This document shows, piece after piece, positions 1 through 5,151 of a stretch of 5,151 bases of DNA. Source of the DNA: Acidisphaera sp035272265 (GTDB lineage: Bacteria > Pseudomonadota > Alphaproteobacteria > Acetobacterales > Acetobacteraceae). The first letter of the stretch is position 1, and each line of letters starts with the position of its first letter. Position numbers and translations under genes: made by a program. The stretch lies in the NCBI GenBank assembly GCA_035272265.1, contig DATEQV010000383.1:1-5151 (forward strand). The letters run 5' to 3'. The notes below the pieces were generated by a model that ran no database searches, was not told where the DNA came from, and saw only the letters and a program-made list of their open reading frames with translations.

Positions 1-188
1 AAGAACTGAGAGAGCGTATCCAAGCCGTCGCAGCGCAGCCCGGGCTCGGGCGGCCTTGTCCCGAGGTTCGTCCCGGATACTACAGATGCGCTGCCGGCTC
101 GCACGTCGTCTTCTATCGCCGAACCGACGCGGGCATCGAAATCGTCCGCATCCTGCACGGGCGCATGGATTTCGTGCGGCACCTGTAG
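1..188 (+). CDS. RelE/ParE-family toxin, C-terminal part (5' end outside window)
   Basis: Reading from base 3, 61 codons run open to TAG at 186-188. The product ends with SHVVFYRRTDAGIEIVRILH and then GRMDFVRHL. This is the typical C-terminus of ParE-type toxins: a tyrosine/arginine-rich strand, then [VI]-x-[IV]-[VL]-R-[IV]-L-H, then an RMD..RHL tail. Family members are about 95-100 residues, so roughly the first 35 codons lie left of the window. Known ParE toxins poison DNA gyrase, while RelE relatives cleave mRNA; the ParE-like tail favours the former, but the target is inferred. An antitoxin gene is expected immediately upstream and cannot be seen. The reading frame is intact to its natural stop, so nothing suggests a pseudogene. 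Do not confuse this with the topoisomerase IV subunit also called ParE. Confidence 0.85.
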   Translation, partial: ELRERIQAVAAQPGLGRPCPEVRPGYYRCAAGSHVVFYRRTDAGIEIVRILHGRMDFVRHL

Positions 189-203
189 CCTATTCGGCTG
201 AAC

Positions 204-1295
204 ATGCGCCCCCCGCTCCGCCCCGTCCCGGGACCGACCTTCGCCGGCGTGCTCGACTCGCCGTCGCGCAACCTCGCACTCGGCAGCATCTACATGGCGG
301 TCGTCATCGCGCTCGCCACGTCCGCCTACGTCGCGGCCGGATGGCGCCTCGGCGACGCCTTCTACATGGTCATCGTCACCGTCTACACCGTCGGCTACAA
401 CGAGGTGCACCCGATCGACACCCCGTTGTTGCGCGTCATCACGATCGCGACGATCGTGCTGGGCTGCACCGGAATCATCTTCCTCACCGGCGCCCTCGTG
501 CAGTTCCTCACCCTCAACCGGCTCGACCGCATCCTTGGCACCAGGCGCATGACCACGCAGATCGACAAATTGTCCGACCATGTGATCGTCTGCGGCTTCG
601 GCCGTATCGGCCGACAGATCGCGCAGGGTCTCGTCGCCGGGCGCGCGCCGTTCGTGGTGCTGGAGAACCGGCCTGAACGGGCCGAAGAGGCGCGCGCGCT
701 CGGCTATCTCAGCATGCAGGCCGACGCGACGGACGAAGCAGCCCTGCTCGCCGCCGGCATCAAGCGGGCGCGCGTGCTGGCGACCGTGCTGCCGACCGAC
801 GCGTCCAACGTGTTCATCACCCTCAGCGCCCGCAAGCTCAGCCCGTCCGTGGAGATCATCGCCCGCGGCGAGGCGCCGAGCACCGAGGGCAAGCTGCTGC
901 AGGCCGGCGCCAACCGCGTCGTGCTGCCCAGCCACCTGTCCGCCGAGCGGATCGTGGAGATCGTGCTGTTCGAAAACACCGAGCACTTCATCCGCGGCTC
1001 GCCGGCCATGCAGGATTTCGAGAAGGCCCTCGTGCATCTCGGCCTGCAGCTCGAGATGGTGGCCGTGGCACCGGACAGCCCGGCGGTCGGGCAGACCGTG
1101 GAGGACCTGGAGCGCGAGGCGGCGGGCGGCTTCTTCATCGTCGAGATCAGCGGTGCGGACGGTCAGGCCAGACGGCCCGAACCGCAGACGCGCGTGGCGG
1201 CCGGCGACGGGCTGCTGCTGCTCAGCCGCGGCCTGCGCGGCTTCGAGCTGTTCGAAGGCGGCGGCCGCCCCGGCTTCCGGAAGTCCGCGCGGTAG
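204..1295 (+). CDS. Two-TM potassium channel with RCK (TrkA-N/TrkA-C) regulatory domain
   Basis: The 363-residue product is a MthK/Kch-type potassium channel subunit of the inner membrane, expected to work as a tetramer gated by its cytoplasmic RCK domains. Seen in order: short N-tail; membrane helix about 25-46; pore helix and filter TVGYNEV at 62-68; second membrane helix about 77-103; linker; Rossmann-type RCK-N from about 125, with glycines G131, G133 and G136 of GFGRIG, acidic E154 closing strand 2 (suggesting an adenine nucleotide or NAD-type ligand) and D174 in ADATD; then an RCK-C/TrkA-C-like region about 280-343. The last filter glycine is replaced by N66 and the usual aspartate by E67. 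ATG204 is chosen because a stop in the same frame lies at 186 and a later start at Met31 would cut off the first membrane helix. I see no clear Shine-Dalgarno before it. It starts 15 nt after the toxin stop, so the two may be cotranscribed. Ion selectivity and ligand are inferred. Confidence 0.93.
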   Translation: MRPPLRPVPGPTFAGVLDSPSRNLALGSIYMAVVIALATSAYVAAGWRLGDAFYMVIVTVYTVGYNEVHPIDTPLLRVITIATIVLGCTGIIFLTGALVQFLTLNRLDRILGTRRMTTQIDKLSDHVIVCGFGRIGRQIAQGLVAGRAPFVVLENRPERAEEARALGYLSMQADATDEAALLAAGIKRARVLATVLPTDASNVFITLSARKLSPSVEIIARGEAPSTEGKLLQAGANRVVLPSHLSAERIVEIVLFENTEHFIRGSPAMQDFEKALVHLGLQLEMVAVAPDSPAVGQTVEDLEREAAGGFFIVEISGADGQARRPEPQTRVAAGDGLLLLSRGLRGFELFEGGGRPGFRKSAR

Positions 1296-1508
1296 GGCGG
1301 CGTCGGCGCGAGGGTGACGCGGGCCGGGGCCCGGGTTGGATGGGCCGCGCGGGATGGTCCAGCGGCCGGCGCCGATCTTCAGGCCGGTGTGCCGTATGAC
1401 GGGCGGGATCGTGGGCGAGATCCCCGCGGGAGCCGAGCCACCGTCGGGCGCCGGCGCAGTTTCGGGCGCGTCGGGCGGCGCGCCGTCGCGGGCCGCCTTT
1501 CGACGGCG

Positions 1509-1558
1509 TGGCAATCGATAGGCGGCGGCGGGCGGGCCAGCCCGATTATCGATTGCCA
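1509..1558. repeat. Perfect 12-bp inverted repeat, 26-bp spacer
   Basis: TGGCAATCGATA at 1509-1520 is the exact reverse complement of TATCGATTGCCA at 1547-1558. The spacer 1521-1546 is GC-rich. Each arm contains ATCGAT, so each arm is itself close to a dyad. There is no T-run after the right arm and the spacer is long for a terminator loop, so paired protein-binding sites upstream of the transporter operon are a better reading than a transcript hairpin. Confidence 0.8.
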
Positions 1559-1582
1559 ATCACCAGCCCGCCACGGTATCGA
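1553..1582 (+). promoter_or_regulatory. Candidate sigma70-type promoter of the ABC operon
   Basis: TTGCCA at 1553-1558 matches the -35 consensus at 5 of 6 positions. With an 18-base spacer, TATCGA at 1577-1582 is a poor -10 box (3 of 6). Transcription would begin near 1590, giving a leader of about 55 nt. It sits in the most AT-rich part of the gap and overlaps the candidate operators. The weak -10 keeps this tentative. Confidence 0.25.
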
Positions 1583-1633
1583 TAACATAACAACGCGCGA
1601 CCCGGCATCGTGTAGCCAGTGGCCGCGCAATCC

Positions 1634-1640
1634 GGGAGGA
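1634..1640 (+). promoter_or_regulatory. Strong Shine-Dalgarno for the binding-protein gene
   Basis: GGGAGGA contains GGAGG at 1635-1639, five bases before ATG1645. It is the best ribosome binding site in the window and fixes the start of the substrate-binding protein, which is usually made in excess over the other transporter subunits. Confidence 0.85.
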
Positions 1641-1644
1641 ACCG

Positions 1645-2823
1645 ATGGTCGGGACGACGAGGCGGACGCTGCTCGGCGGCATGGCCGGGATGGCGGCGAT
1701 GTCTGCGGCCGGCACCACCGCGAGGGCCGCTCCAGCCTCGCCGATCGCGCTGAACATCGTCGATGTCGGCGGCCAGCTTCAGCTCACGCAGCGCGCGCTG
1801 GAGAGCTACTGGCGCGCGCGTCCGGACACGGTCTCGCGCATGAATTTCAGCCAGGCGCCGGCGCCCGAGCTGCCGGGCAAGCTGCAGGCGCAGCAGAACG
1901 CCGGGCGCGTCGACATCGACCTCGTGCTCGGCGGTGTCGATATCATTTCCAACGGTGTCGATCTGGGCATCTGGACCAAGCTGTTCCCCGATCACGCGAG
2001 CAGCCTGCCCGACCTCCAGACGCTGCTGCTCCCCGCCGCCTACGACATGCAGAAGCTGGCACAGGGACAGGCGGTGTGCGTCGTGTTCTGCCCCGGCGGC
2101 CCGCTGCTCGAATACATGCCCGACCGGGTGAAGCAGCCGCCGGCCACGGCCGAGGATCTGCTGGCCTGGACGCGCGCCAACAAAAACCGCTTCCTGTATG
2201 CGCGTCCCGCCAATTCCGGCCCCGGCCGGGCGTTCCTGATGGGGATGCCCTACATCCTCGGCGACAGCGACCCGAAAGACCCCGCGGGCGGCTGGGCGAA
2301 GACGTGGAGCTACCTCGCCGAACTCGGCAAGAACATCGAGTATTACCCGACCGGAACGTCGGCGACGATGAAGGAACTGGCCGAGGGCTCGCGCGACATG
2401 GTCGCCAGCCATGTCGGCTGGGACATCAACCCGCGCGCCCTCGGCGTGGTGCCGAAGGAAGCCCAGATCGCGACGCTGAAGGGCTTCCACTTCGTCACCG
2501 ACGCGCAGTACATGACGATCCCCAAGGGCATCGCGGCGGACCGCATCCCGGTGCTGCTCGACGTCGTCAACTACATGCTGACCAAGCCGGCGCAGGCCAT
2601 GACGTACGACAAGGGCTACTTCTATCCGGGTCCGTCGGTGCGCGACGTGCCGCTCAGCCTCGCACCCGCCGAGAGCCAGAAGGTGATCGAGGAATTCGGC
2701 CGCGGCGATTTCTACACCAAGCTGTTCGCCGAAACCCCGATGGACACGCAGCTCGAGGCCAAGAAGCTGGTCTATGCGTTCGAGCGCTGGGACAAGGAGA
2801 TCGGCGCCAAGGTGGGCAAGTAG
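1645..2823 (+). CDS. ABC transporter periplasmic substrate-binding protein, Tat-type signal
   Basis: The 392-residue product has the length and layout of a family 1-type extracellular solute-binding protein. The N-terminus has twin arginines (TTRRTLL, R6-R7), a hydrophobic stretch about 9-23 and a likely cleavage site after ARA at 26-28. This resembles a Tat signal (S/T-R-R-x-F-L-K), though the K and F positions are not matched. The mature part shows features of two-lobed binding proteins: an early strand at 35-42 (ALNIVDVG), NSGPGRAFLMG at 190-200, a GWDINPRALG stretch at 258-267, and a C-terminal region with MTIPKGI and YFYPGP. C145 and C149 are its only cysteines. It should bind a small solute in the periplasm and deliver it to the membrane subunits encoded next. 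The substrate is not evident: the ATPase and permeases downstream point to the polyamine/opine/phosphonate or a related importer class. Start ATG1645 is set by the strong ribosome binding site. It is the first gene of the operon, 43 nt before the ATPase. Confidence 0.9.
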   Translation: MVGTTRRTLLGGMAGMAAMSAAGTTARAAPASPIALNIVDVGGQLQLTQRALESYWRARPDTVSRMNFSQAPAPELPGKLQAQQNAGRVDIDLVLGGVDIISNGVDLGIWTKLFPDHASSLPDLQTLLLPAAYDMQKLAQGQAVCVVFCPGGPLLEYMPDRVKQPPATAEDLLAWTRANKNRFLYARPANSGPGRAFLMGMPYILGDSDPKDPAGGWAKTWSYLAELGKNIEYYPTGTSATMKELAEGSRDMVASHVGWDINPRALGVVPKEAQIATLKGFHFVTDAQYMTIPKGIAADRIPVLLDVVNYMLTKPAQAMTYDKGYFYPGPSVRDVPLSLAPAESQKVIEEFGRGDFYTKLFAETPMDTQLEAKKLVYAFERWDKEIGAKVGK

Positions 2824-2866
2824 CACGGTGATCCGCGGGCGTCCGGCATAACCCGAGGCACGTCAC

Positions 2867-3934
2867 GTGACGCTCGCCTCGCGCGACTTCCGCGCGCTCC
2901 GCCTCGACAACATCAGCCGTACCTTCGGCACGCTGAACGCGCTGAACGACCTGAGCCTGACGGTCGGGCGGGGCGAGTTCGTCGCCCTGCTCGGCCCGTC
3001 GGGGTGCGGCAAGTCCACCGCGCTGAACTGCATCGCCGGACTGCTGCAGCTGACCGGCGGCTCAATCTGGCTGGATGAGCGGCGCATCGACCGGCTCGGC
3101 CCCGAGGACCGCGGCTTCGCGATGGTGTTCCAGAACTACGCGCTGTTCCCGCACATGACCGTGCGCCGCAATGTCGGGTTCGGGCTGGTGTCGCAGCGCC
3201 GCCCGCAGGCCGAGATCGCGCGCCGCGTCGACGAGGCGCTGGCGCTGGTGCGGCTGACCGACCAGGCCGACAAGCCGCCCGGCCAGCTGTCGGGCGGCCA
3301 GCAGCAGCGCGTCGCCATCGCGCGCGCGATCGTCGTCGAGCCGCCGCTGGTGCTGATGGACGAGCCGCTGTCGAACCTCGACGCCAAGCTGCGGCTGGAG
3401 ATGCGGGCCGAGATCCGGCGCATCCACGATCTGCTCGGCTGTGCGACGATCTACGTGACGCACGACCAGGAGGAGGCGCTGTCGCTCGCCGACCGGATCG
3501 TGGTGATGCGCGACGGCACGGCACAACAGATCGGCGTGCCGGAGGACCTGTACGCCCGCCCCGCGAACCCCGACGTCGCGGAGTTCATGGGCTACCGCAA
3601 CATGATCCGCGCCACCGCGCGCCCGTCGGTTGCAGGTGTGCCCACGGGTGTCATCGTGACGATCGCCGGCGCCGAGCTTCCCGGCACGGCGGTCGGCGAG
3701 ACCTTCTCCGGACCGGCGATCGTCGCGATCCGCCCCGACGACCTGGCACCCGCCGCGGACGGCCCCATCGCAGCCACCGTCGAGTCCGCCGAATACCACG
3801 GCCGCGATTTCGCCTGTATCGCCCGCGCCGCCGACGGCACCGAACTGCACTTCCGCGCCCACGCGCGCGTGCAGCCGGGCGAGGCCATCCGCCTCGGCGT
3901 TCCTGCGCAGCGGGTGCTGGTATATCCGGCGTGA
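2867..3934 (+). CDS. ABC importer ATPase, PotA/FbpC-like, with C-terminal TOBE-type region
   Basis: The 355-residue product is the cytoplasmic ATP-hydrolysing subunit that powers the importer, expected as a dimer. All catalytic motifs are intact: Walker A GPSGCGKST at 43-51, Q-loop Q89, signature LSGGQQQR at 141-148, Walker B LVLMDEP at 161-167 with catalytic E166, D-loop SNLD at 169-172 and switch H199. After about residue 240 (EFMGYRNMI) comes a C-terminal region with AIRPDDL at 287-293, typical of the TOBE domain of PotA-like, FbpC-like and sugar-importer ATPases, where it can sense regulators or substrate. The start is GTG2867, with a modest GAGG at 2855-2858 eight bases before it; the homologous region begins around residue 11, so an exact start slightly downstream is possible. 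The end overlaps the permease start by 4 nt (GTGA at 3931-3934), implying translational coupling. Substrate is unassigned. Confidence 0.96.
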   Translation: MTLASRDFRALRLDNISRTFGTLNALNDLSLTVGRGEFVALLGPSGCGKSTALNCIAGLLQLTGGSIWLDERRIDRLGPEDRGFAMVFQNYALFPHMTVRRNVGFGLVSQRRPQAEIARRVDEALALVRLTDQADKPPGQLSGGQQQRVAIARAIVVEPPLVLMDEPLSNLDAKLRLEMRAEIRRIHDLLGCATIYVTHDQEEALSLADRIVVMRDGTAQQIGVPEDLYARPANPDVAEFMGYRNMIRATARPSVAGVPTGVIVTIAGAELPGTAVGETFSGPAIVAIRPDDLAPAADGPIAATVESAEYHGRDFACIARAADGTELHFRAHARVQPGEAIRLGVPAQRVLVYPA

Positions 3935-4827
3935 CCGCCGCGTCCGGCGTCGTGCGCCACCCGCTGCGCGCCCGCCTGCGCGAGCGCGGACTGGACGCGA
4001 CGACGCTGCTCGCCCTGCCGGCGGTGCTGTTTGTGCTCGCGCTGTTCGTCTATCCGTTCCTGTACGGGCTGTACCTGTCGTTCAACCCGATGCAGGGCGG
4101 CGCGCTGGCCAATTACGCGCGGTTCTTCTCCGATCCGTTCCTGTACGACACCATCGGCACCACGCTGGTCATCGCCGTCCCCGTGACGGTCCTGAACGTC
4201 GCCGCCGCGATCCCCGTCGCGCTGCGCGTGCGGCTGATGCGCCGCCAGCGGCTGCTGACCGCGATCCTGGTGATCCCGATCACGCTCGGCACCGTGCTGG
4301 TCGCCGAGGGGTTGCTGACCTATCTCGGGCCGCGCGGCTGGGTGAACCGGGTGCTGCTCGACCTCGGCCTCGCCGAGCATCCGATCCGGCTGATCCACAA
4401 CTACTGGGGCGTGTTCCTGTCGCTCGTGATCACCGGGTTTCCGTTCACCTTCCTGCTCGTGCTGTCCTACGTCACCGGCATCGACCCGTCGCTCGAGAAC
4501 GCCGCCGCCGTGTTCGGCGCGCGGGCGCGGGCGCGCTTCACGCGCATCCTGCTGCCGTTGCTGATCCCCGGTCTGACGATCACGCTGGCGCTGGCCTTCG
4601 TGCAGTCGTTCTCGGTGTTTCCGTCGGCCGTGTTGCTCGGCGCCCCCGCCGGGCCGACGCGAGTTATCTCGATTGCGGCCTATCAGGCGGCGTTCGAGCA
4701 GTACGACTATCCGATGGCCTCGGCGATCGCGATGCTGATGGCGGGCGTGCAGGTGCTGATCGTCGTGGCCCTGCTGATGCTGCGCGGCCTCGTGTATCGC
4801 GGGCCGGCGGCGACCGGGAAAGGCTGA
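3931..4827 (+). CDS. ABC transporter permease, first subunit (PotB-like)
   Basis: The 298-residue inner-membrane protein has about six hydrophobic segments: roughly 24-46, 73-98, 109-131, 157-182, 208-233 and 262-286. The N-terminal stretch with LFVYPFLYGLYLSF at 38-51 is typical of the first permease in PotB-like and related importers. The cytoplasmic coupling loop is present at about 187-214: ENAAAVFGA, then ILLP at 206-209, matching the EAA-x3-G-x9-I-x-LP pattern that docks on the ATPase. The first EAA residue is N190, with a glutamate one position earlier. It should pair with the following permease to form the translocation path. The start is GTG3931 inside the ATPase stop, so translation is probably coupled. 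Its stop TGA shares one base with the next ATG. Confidence 0.94.
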   Translation: MTAASGVVRHPLRARLRERGLDATTLLALPAVLFVLALFVYPFLYGLYLSFNPMQGGALANYARFFSDPFLYDTIGTTLVIAVPVTVLNVAAAIPVALRVRLMRRQRLLTAILVIPITLGTVLVAEGLLTYLGPRGWVNRVLLDLGLAEHPIRLIHNYWGVFLSLVITGFPFTFLLVLSYVTGIDPSLENAAAVFGARARARFTRILLPLLIPGLTITLALAFVQSFSVFPSAVLLGAPAGPTRVISIAAYQAAFEQYDYPMASAIAMLMAGVQVLIVVALLMLRGLVYRGPAATGKG

Positions 4828-5151
4828 TGCAGCGTGCGGCCACGTTCGGCAAGCGCGCCTGGGCCGGCACGGTCTGGGTGGTGACGGGGTTCTTCCTGCT
4901 CAACCTGTTCGCGACGATCGCGAGCGTCGTGGTGAACTCGTTCGGCACGCACTGGTTCACCACCTGGCTGCCCGCCGGCTTCACTACGAGTTGGTATGCG
5001 CTCGTGTGGGACGAGTTCCAGCTTCCCGACCTGCTGATCGTCACCGCCGAGGTCGTCGCCGCGGTCGTCGTCATCTCGGGACTGATCGGCGTGCCGGCGG
5101 CCTACGCGATGTCGCGGCGCAACTTTCCCGGCAAGCGGGCGGTCATGCTGC
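4827..5151 (+). CDS. ABC transporter permease, second subunit (PotC-like), N-terminal part
   Basis: ATG4827 overlaps the previous stop by one base (TGATG), and AAAGG at 4819-4823 lies just before it. The frame stays open to the window edge, giving 108 residues. A first membrane helix spans about 14-38, followed by a short periplasmic segment with GFTTSWYALV at 51-60. That resembles the GFT-x-x-WY motif of PotC-like second permeases. A second helix at about 70-94 then leads into VPAAYAMSRRNFPGK at 89-103, a conserved motif after the second helix in this family. The EAA coupling loop and remaining helices lie outside the window; full family members are about 260-290 residues. It should be the partner of the first permease. 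The sequence shows no frameshift up to the edge. Confidence 0.93.
   Translation, partial: MQRAATFGKRAWAGTVWVVTGFFLLNLFATIASVVVNSFGTHWFTTWLPAGFTTSWYALVWDEFQLPDLLIVTAEVVAAVVVISGLIGVPAAYAMSRRNFPGKRAVML

Larger units (their letters stand above)
1509..1590. promoter_or_regulatory. Cluster of three ATCGAT-centred candidate operators
   Basis: ATCGAT occurs at 1514-1519, 1548-1553 and 1578-1583. My reading of the + strand finds it nowhere else in the window. The flanks extend each core to WATCGATW. Site 1 reads GGCAATCGATAGG. Site 2 on the opposite strand reads GGCAATCGATAAT. Site 3 reads GGTATCGATAAC. Centre-to-centre distances are 34 and 30 bp, near three helical turns. Even-length palindromes with a central CG are typical of LacI-family operators, and that family often controls ABC uptake operons. 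The LacI assignment is inference; no regulator gene lies in the window. Sites 2 and 3 overlap the candidate -35 and -10 boxes, which would suit repression. Confidence 0.55.
1296..1644. other. Non-coding gap between channel gene and ABC operon
   Basis: This 349-base gap separates two + strand genes. Bases 1296-1508 are very GC-rich. Open frames there translate to low-complexity Arg/Pro/Gly/Ala-rich peptides without recognisable domains, and I support no gene in them. A small hairpin (GGGATC at 1405-1410 with GATCCC at 1419-1424) has no T-run after it, so it is not a convincing terminator. Bases 1509-1600 are locally more AT-rich and hold the palindromic sites and candidate promoter listed separately. 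The leader from there to ATG1645 ends in a strong ribosome binding site. Confidence 0.7.

Noticed and set aside
56..676. 206-codon frame overlapping the toxin end and the channel start
   Set aside because: Arg/His/Pro-rich, domain-free translation in a different frame from the two supported genes.
1319..1336. GC-rich palindrome CGGGCC-GG-GGCCCG just after the channel gene
   Set aside because: The loop would be only two bases and no T-run follows, so it fits neither a terminator nor a stable hairpin; chance is likely in such GC-rich DNA.
1405..1424. Hairpin GGGATC/GATCCC as terminator of the channel gene
   Set aside because: Only 6 bp of perfect stem, an 8-base loop, no T-run, and more than 100 bases after the stop codon.
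1336..1521. Possible 61-residue small gene in the intergenic gap
   Set aside because: Low-complexity Gly/Ala/Pro/Arg composition, no supported ribosome binding site, and its end runs into the palindromic operator region.
1509..1558. Inverted repeat as insertion-sequence ends or a recombination site
   Set aside because: The 26-bp interior cannot hold a transposase, no target duplication is visible, and the ATCGAT cores recur as a third site, which points to operators instead.
1546..2826. 426-codon minus-strand frame opposite the binding-protein gene
   Set aside because: Antisense shadow of a gene with a strong ribosome binding site and clear family features; its own translation shows no domain.
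1314..2831. 505-codon open frame across the gap and binding-protein gene
   Set aside because: Its product is Arg/Pro/Gly/Ala-rich without domains and it lies out of frame over a clearly real binding-protein gene. Long shadow frames are expected at this GC content.

Overview
The window is high-GC DNA with tightly packed genes, all on the + strand, and looks like chromosomal DNA of a Gram-negative bacterium. An alphaproteobacterium (for example a Rhodospirillales- or Rhizobiales-type organism) is my best guess. It rests on the GC-rich third codon positions, the twin-arginine-type export signal and the style of the transporter operon. No phylogenetic marker gene is present, so the assignment is loose.

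Layout: (1) Bases 1-188 encode the last 61 codons of a RelE/ParE-family toxin whose start, and presumably its antitoxin gene, lie upstream of the window. (2) Fifteen bases later, at 204-1295, is a two-membrane-segment potassium channel with a cytoplasmic RCK (TrkA-N/TrkA-C) module. It has an unusual selectivity filter, TVGYNE. (3) Bases 1296-1644 are non-coding. The first ~210 bases show nothing I can support. The last ~140 hold a compact regulatory region: three ATCGAT-centred palindromic sites within about 75 bp, two of them forming a perfect 12-bp inverted repeat, then a strong Shine-Dalgarno. (4) Bases 1645-5151 hold an ABC importer operon: substrate-binding protein with a Tat-like signal, ATPase with a TOBE-type C-terminal region, first permease, and the N-terminal part of a second permease cut by the window edge.

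The transporter genes form one transcription unit: the gap between binding protein and ATPase is 43 nt, the ATPase and first permease overlap by 4 nt (GTGA), and the two permeases overlap by 1 nt (TGATG). The set has the architecture of the polyamine/opine/phosphonate-type or related importers (one binding protein, one PotA-like ATPase, two PotB/PotC-like permeases). The substrate cannot be read from the sequence. The palindromic sites resemble LacI-family operators, which would suit an inducible uptake system, but no regulator gene is in view.

I found no wholly new system. The points most worth a second look are the operator cluster, the substituted potassium filter with a possible MthK-like internal start, and the toxin remnant at the left edge.
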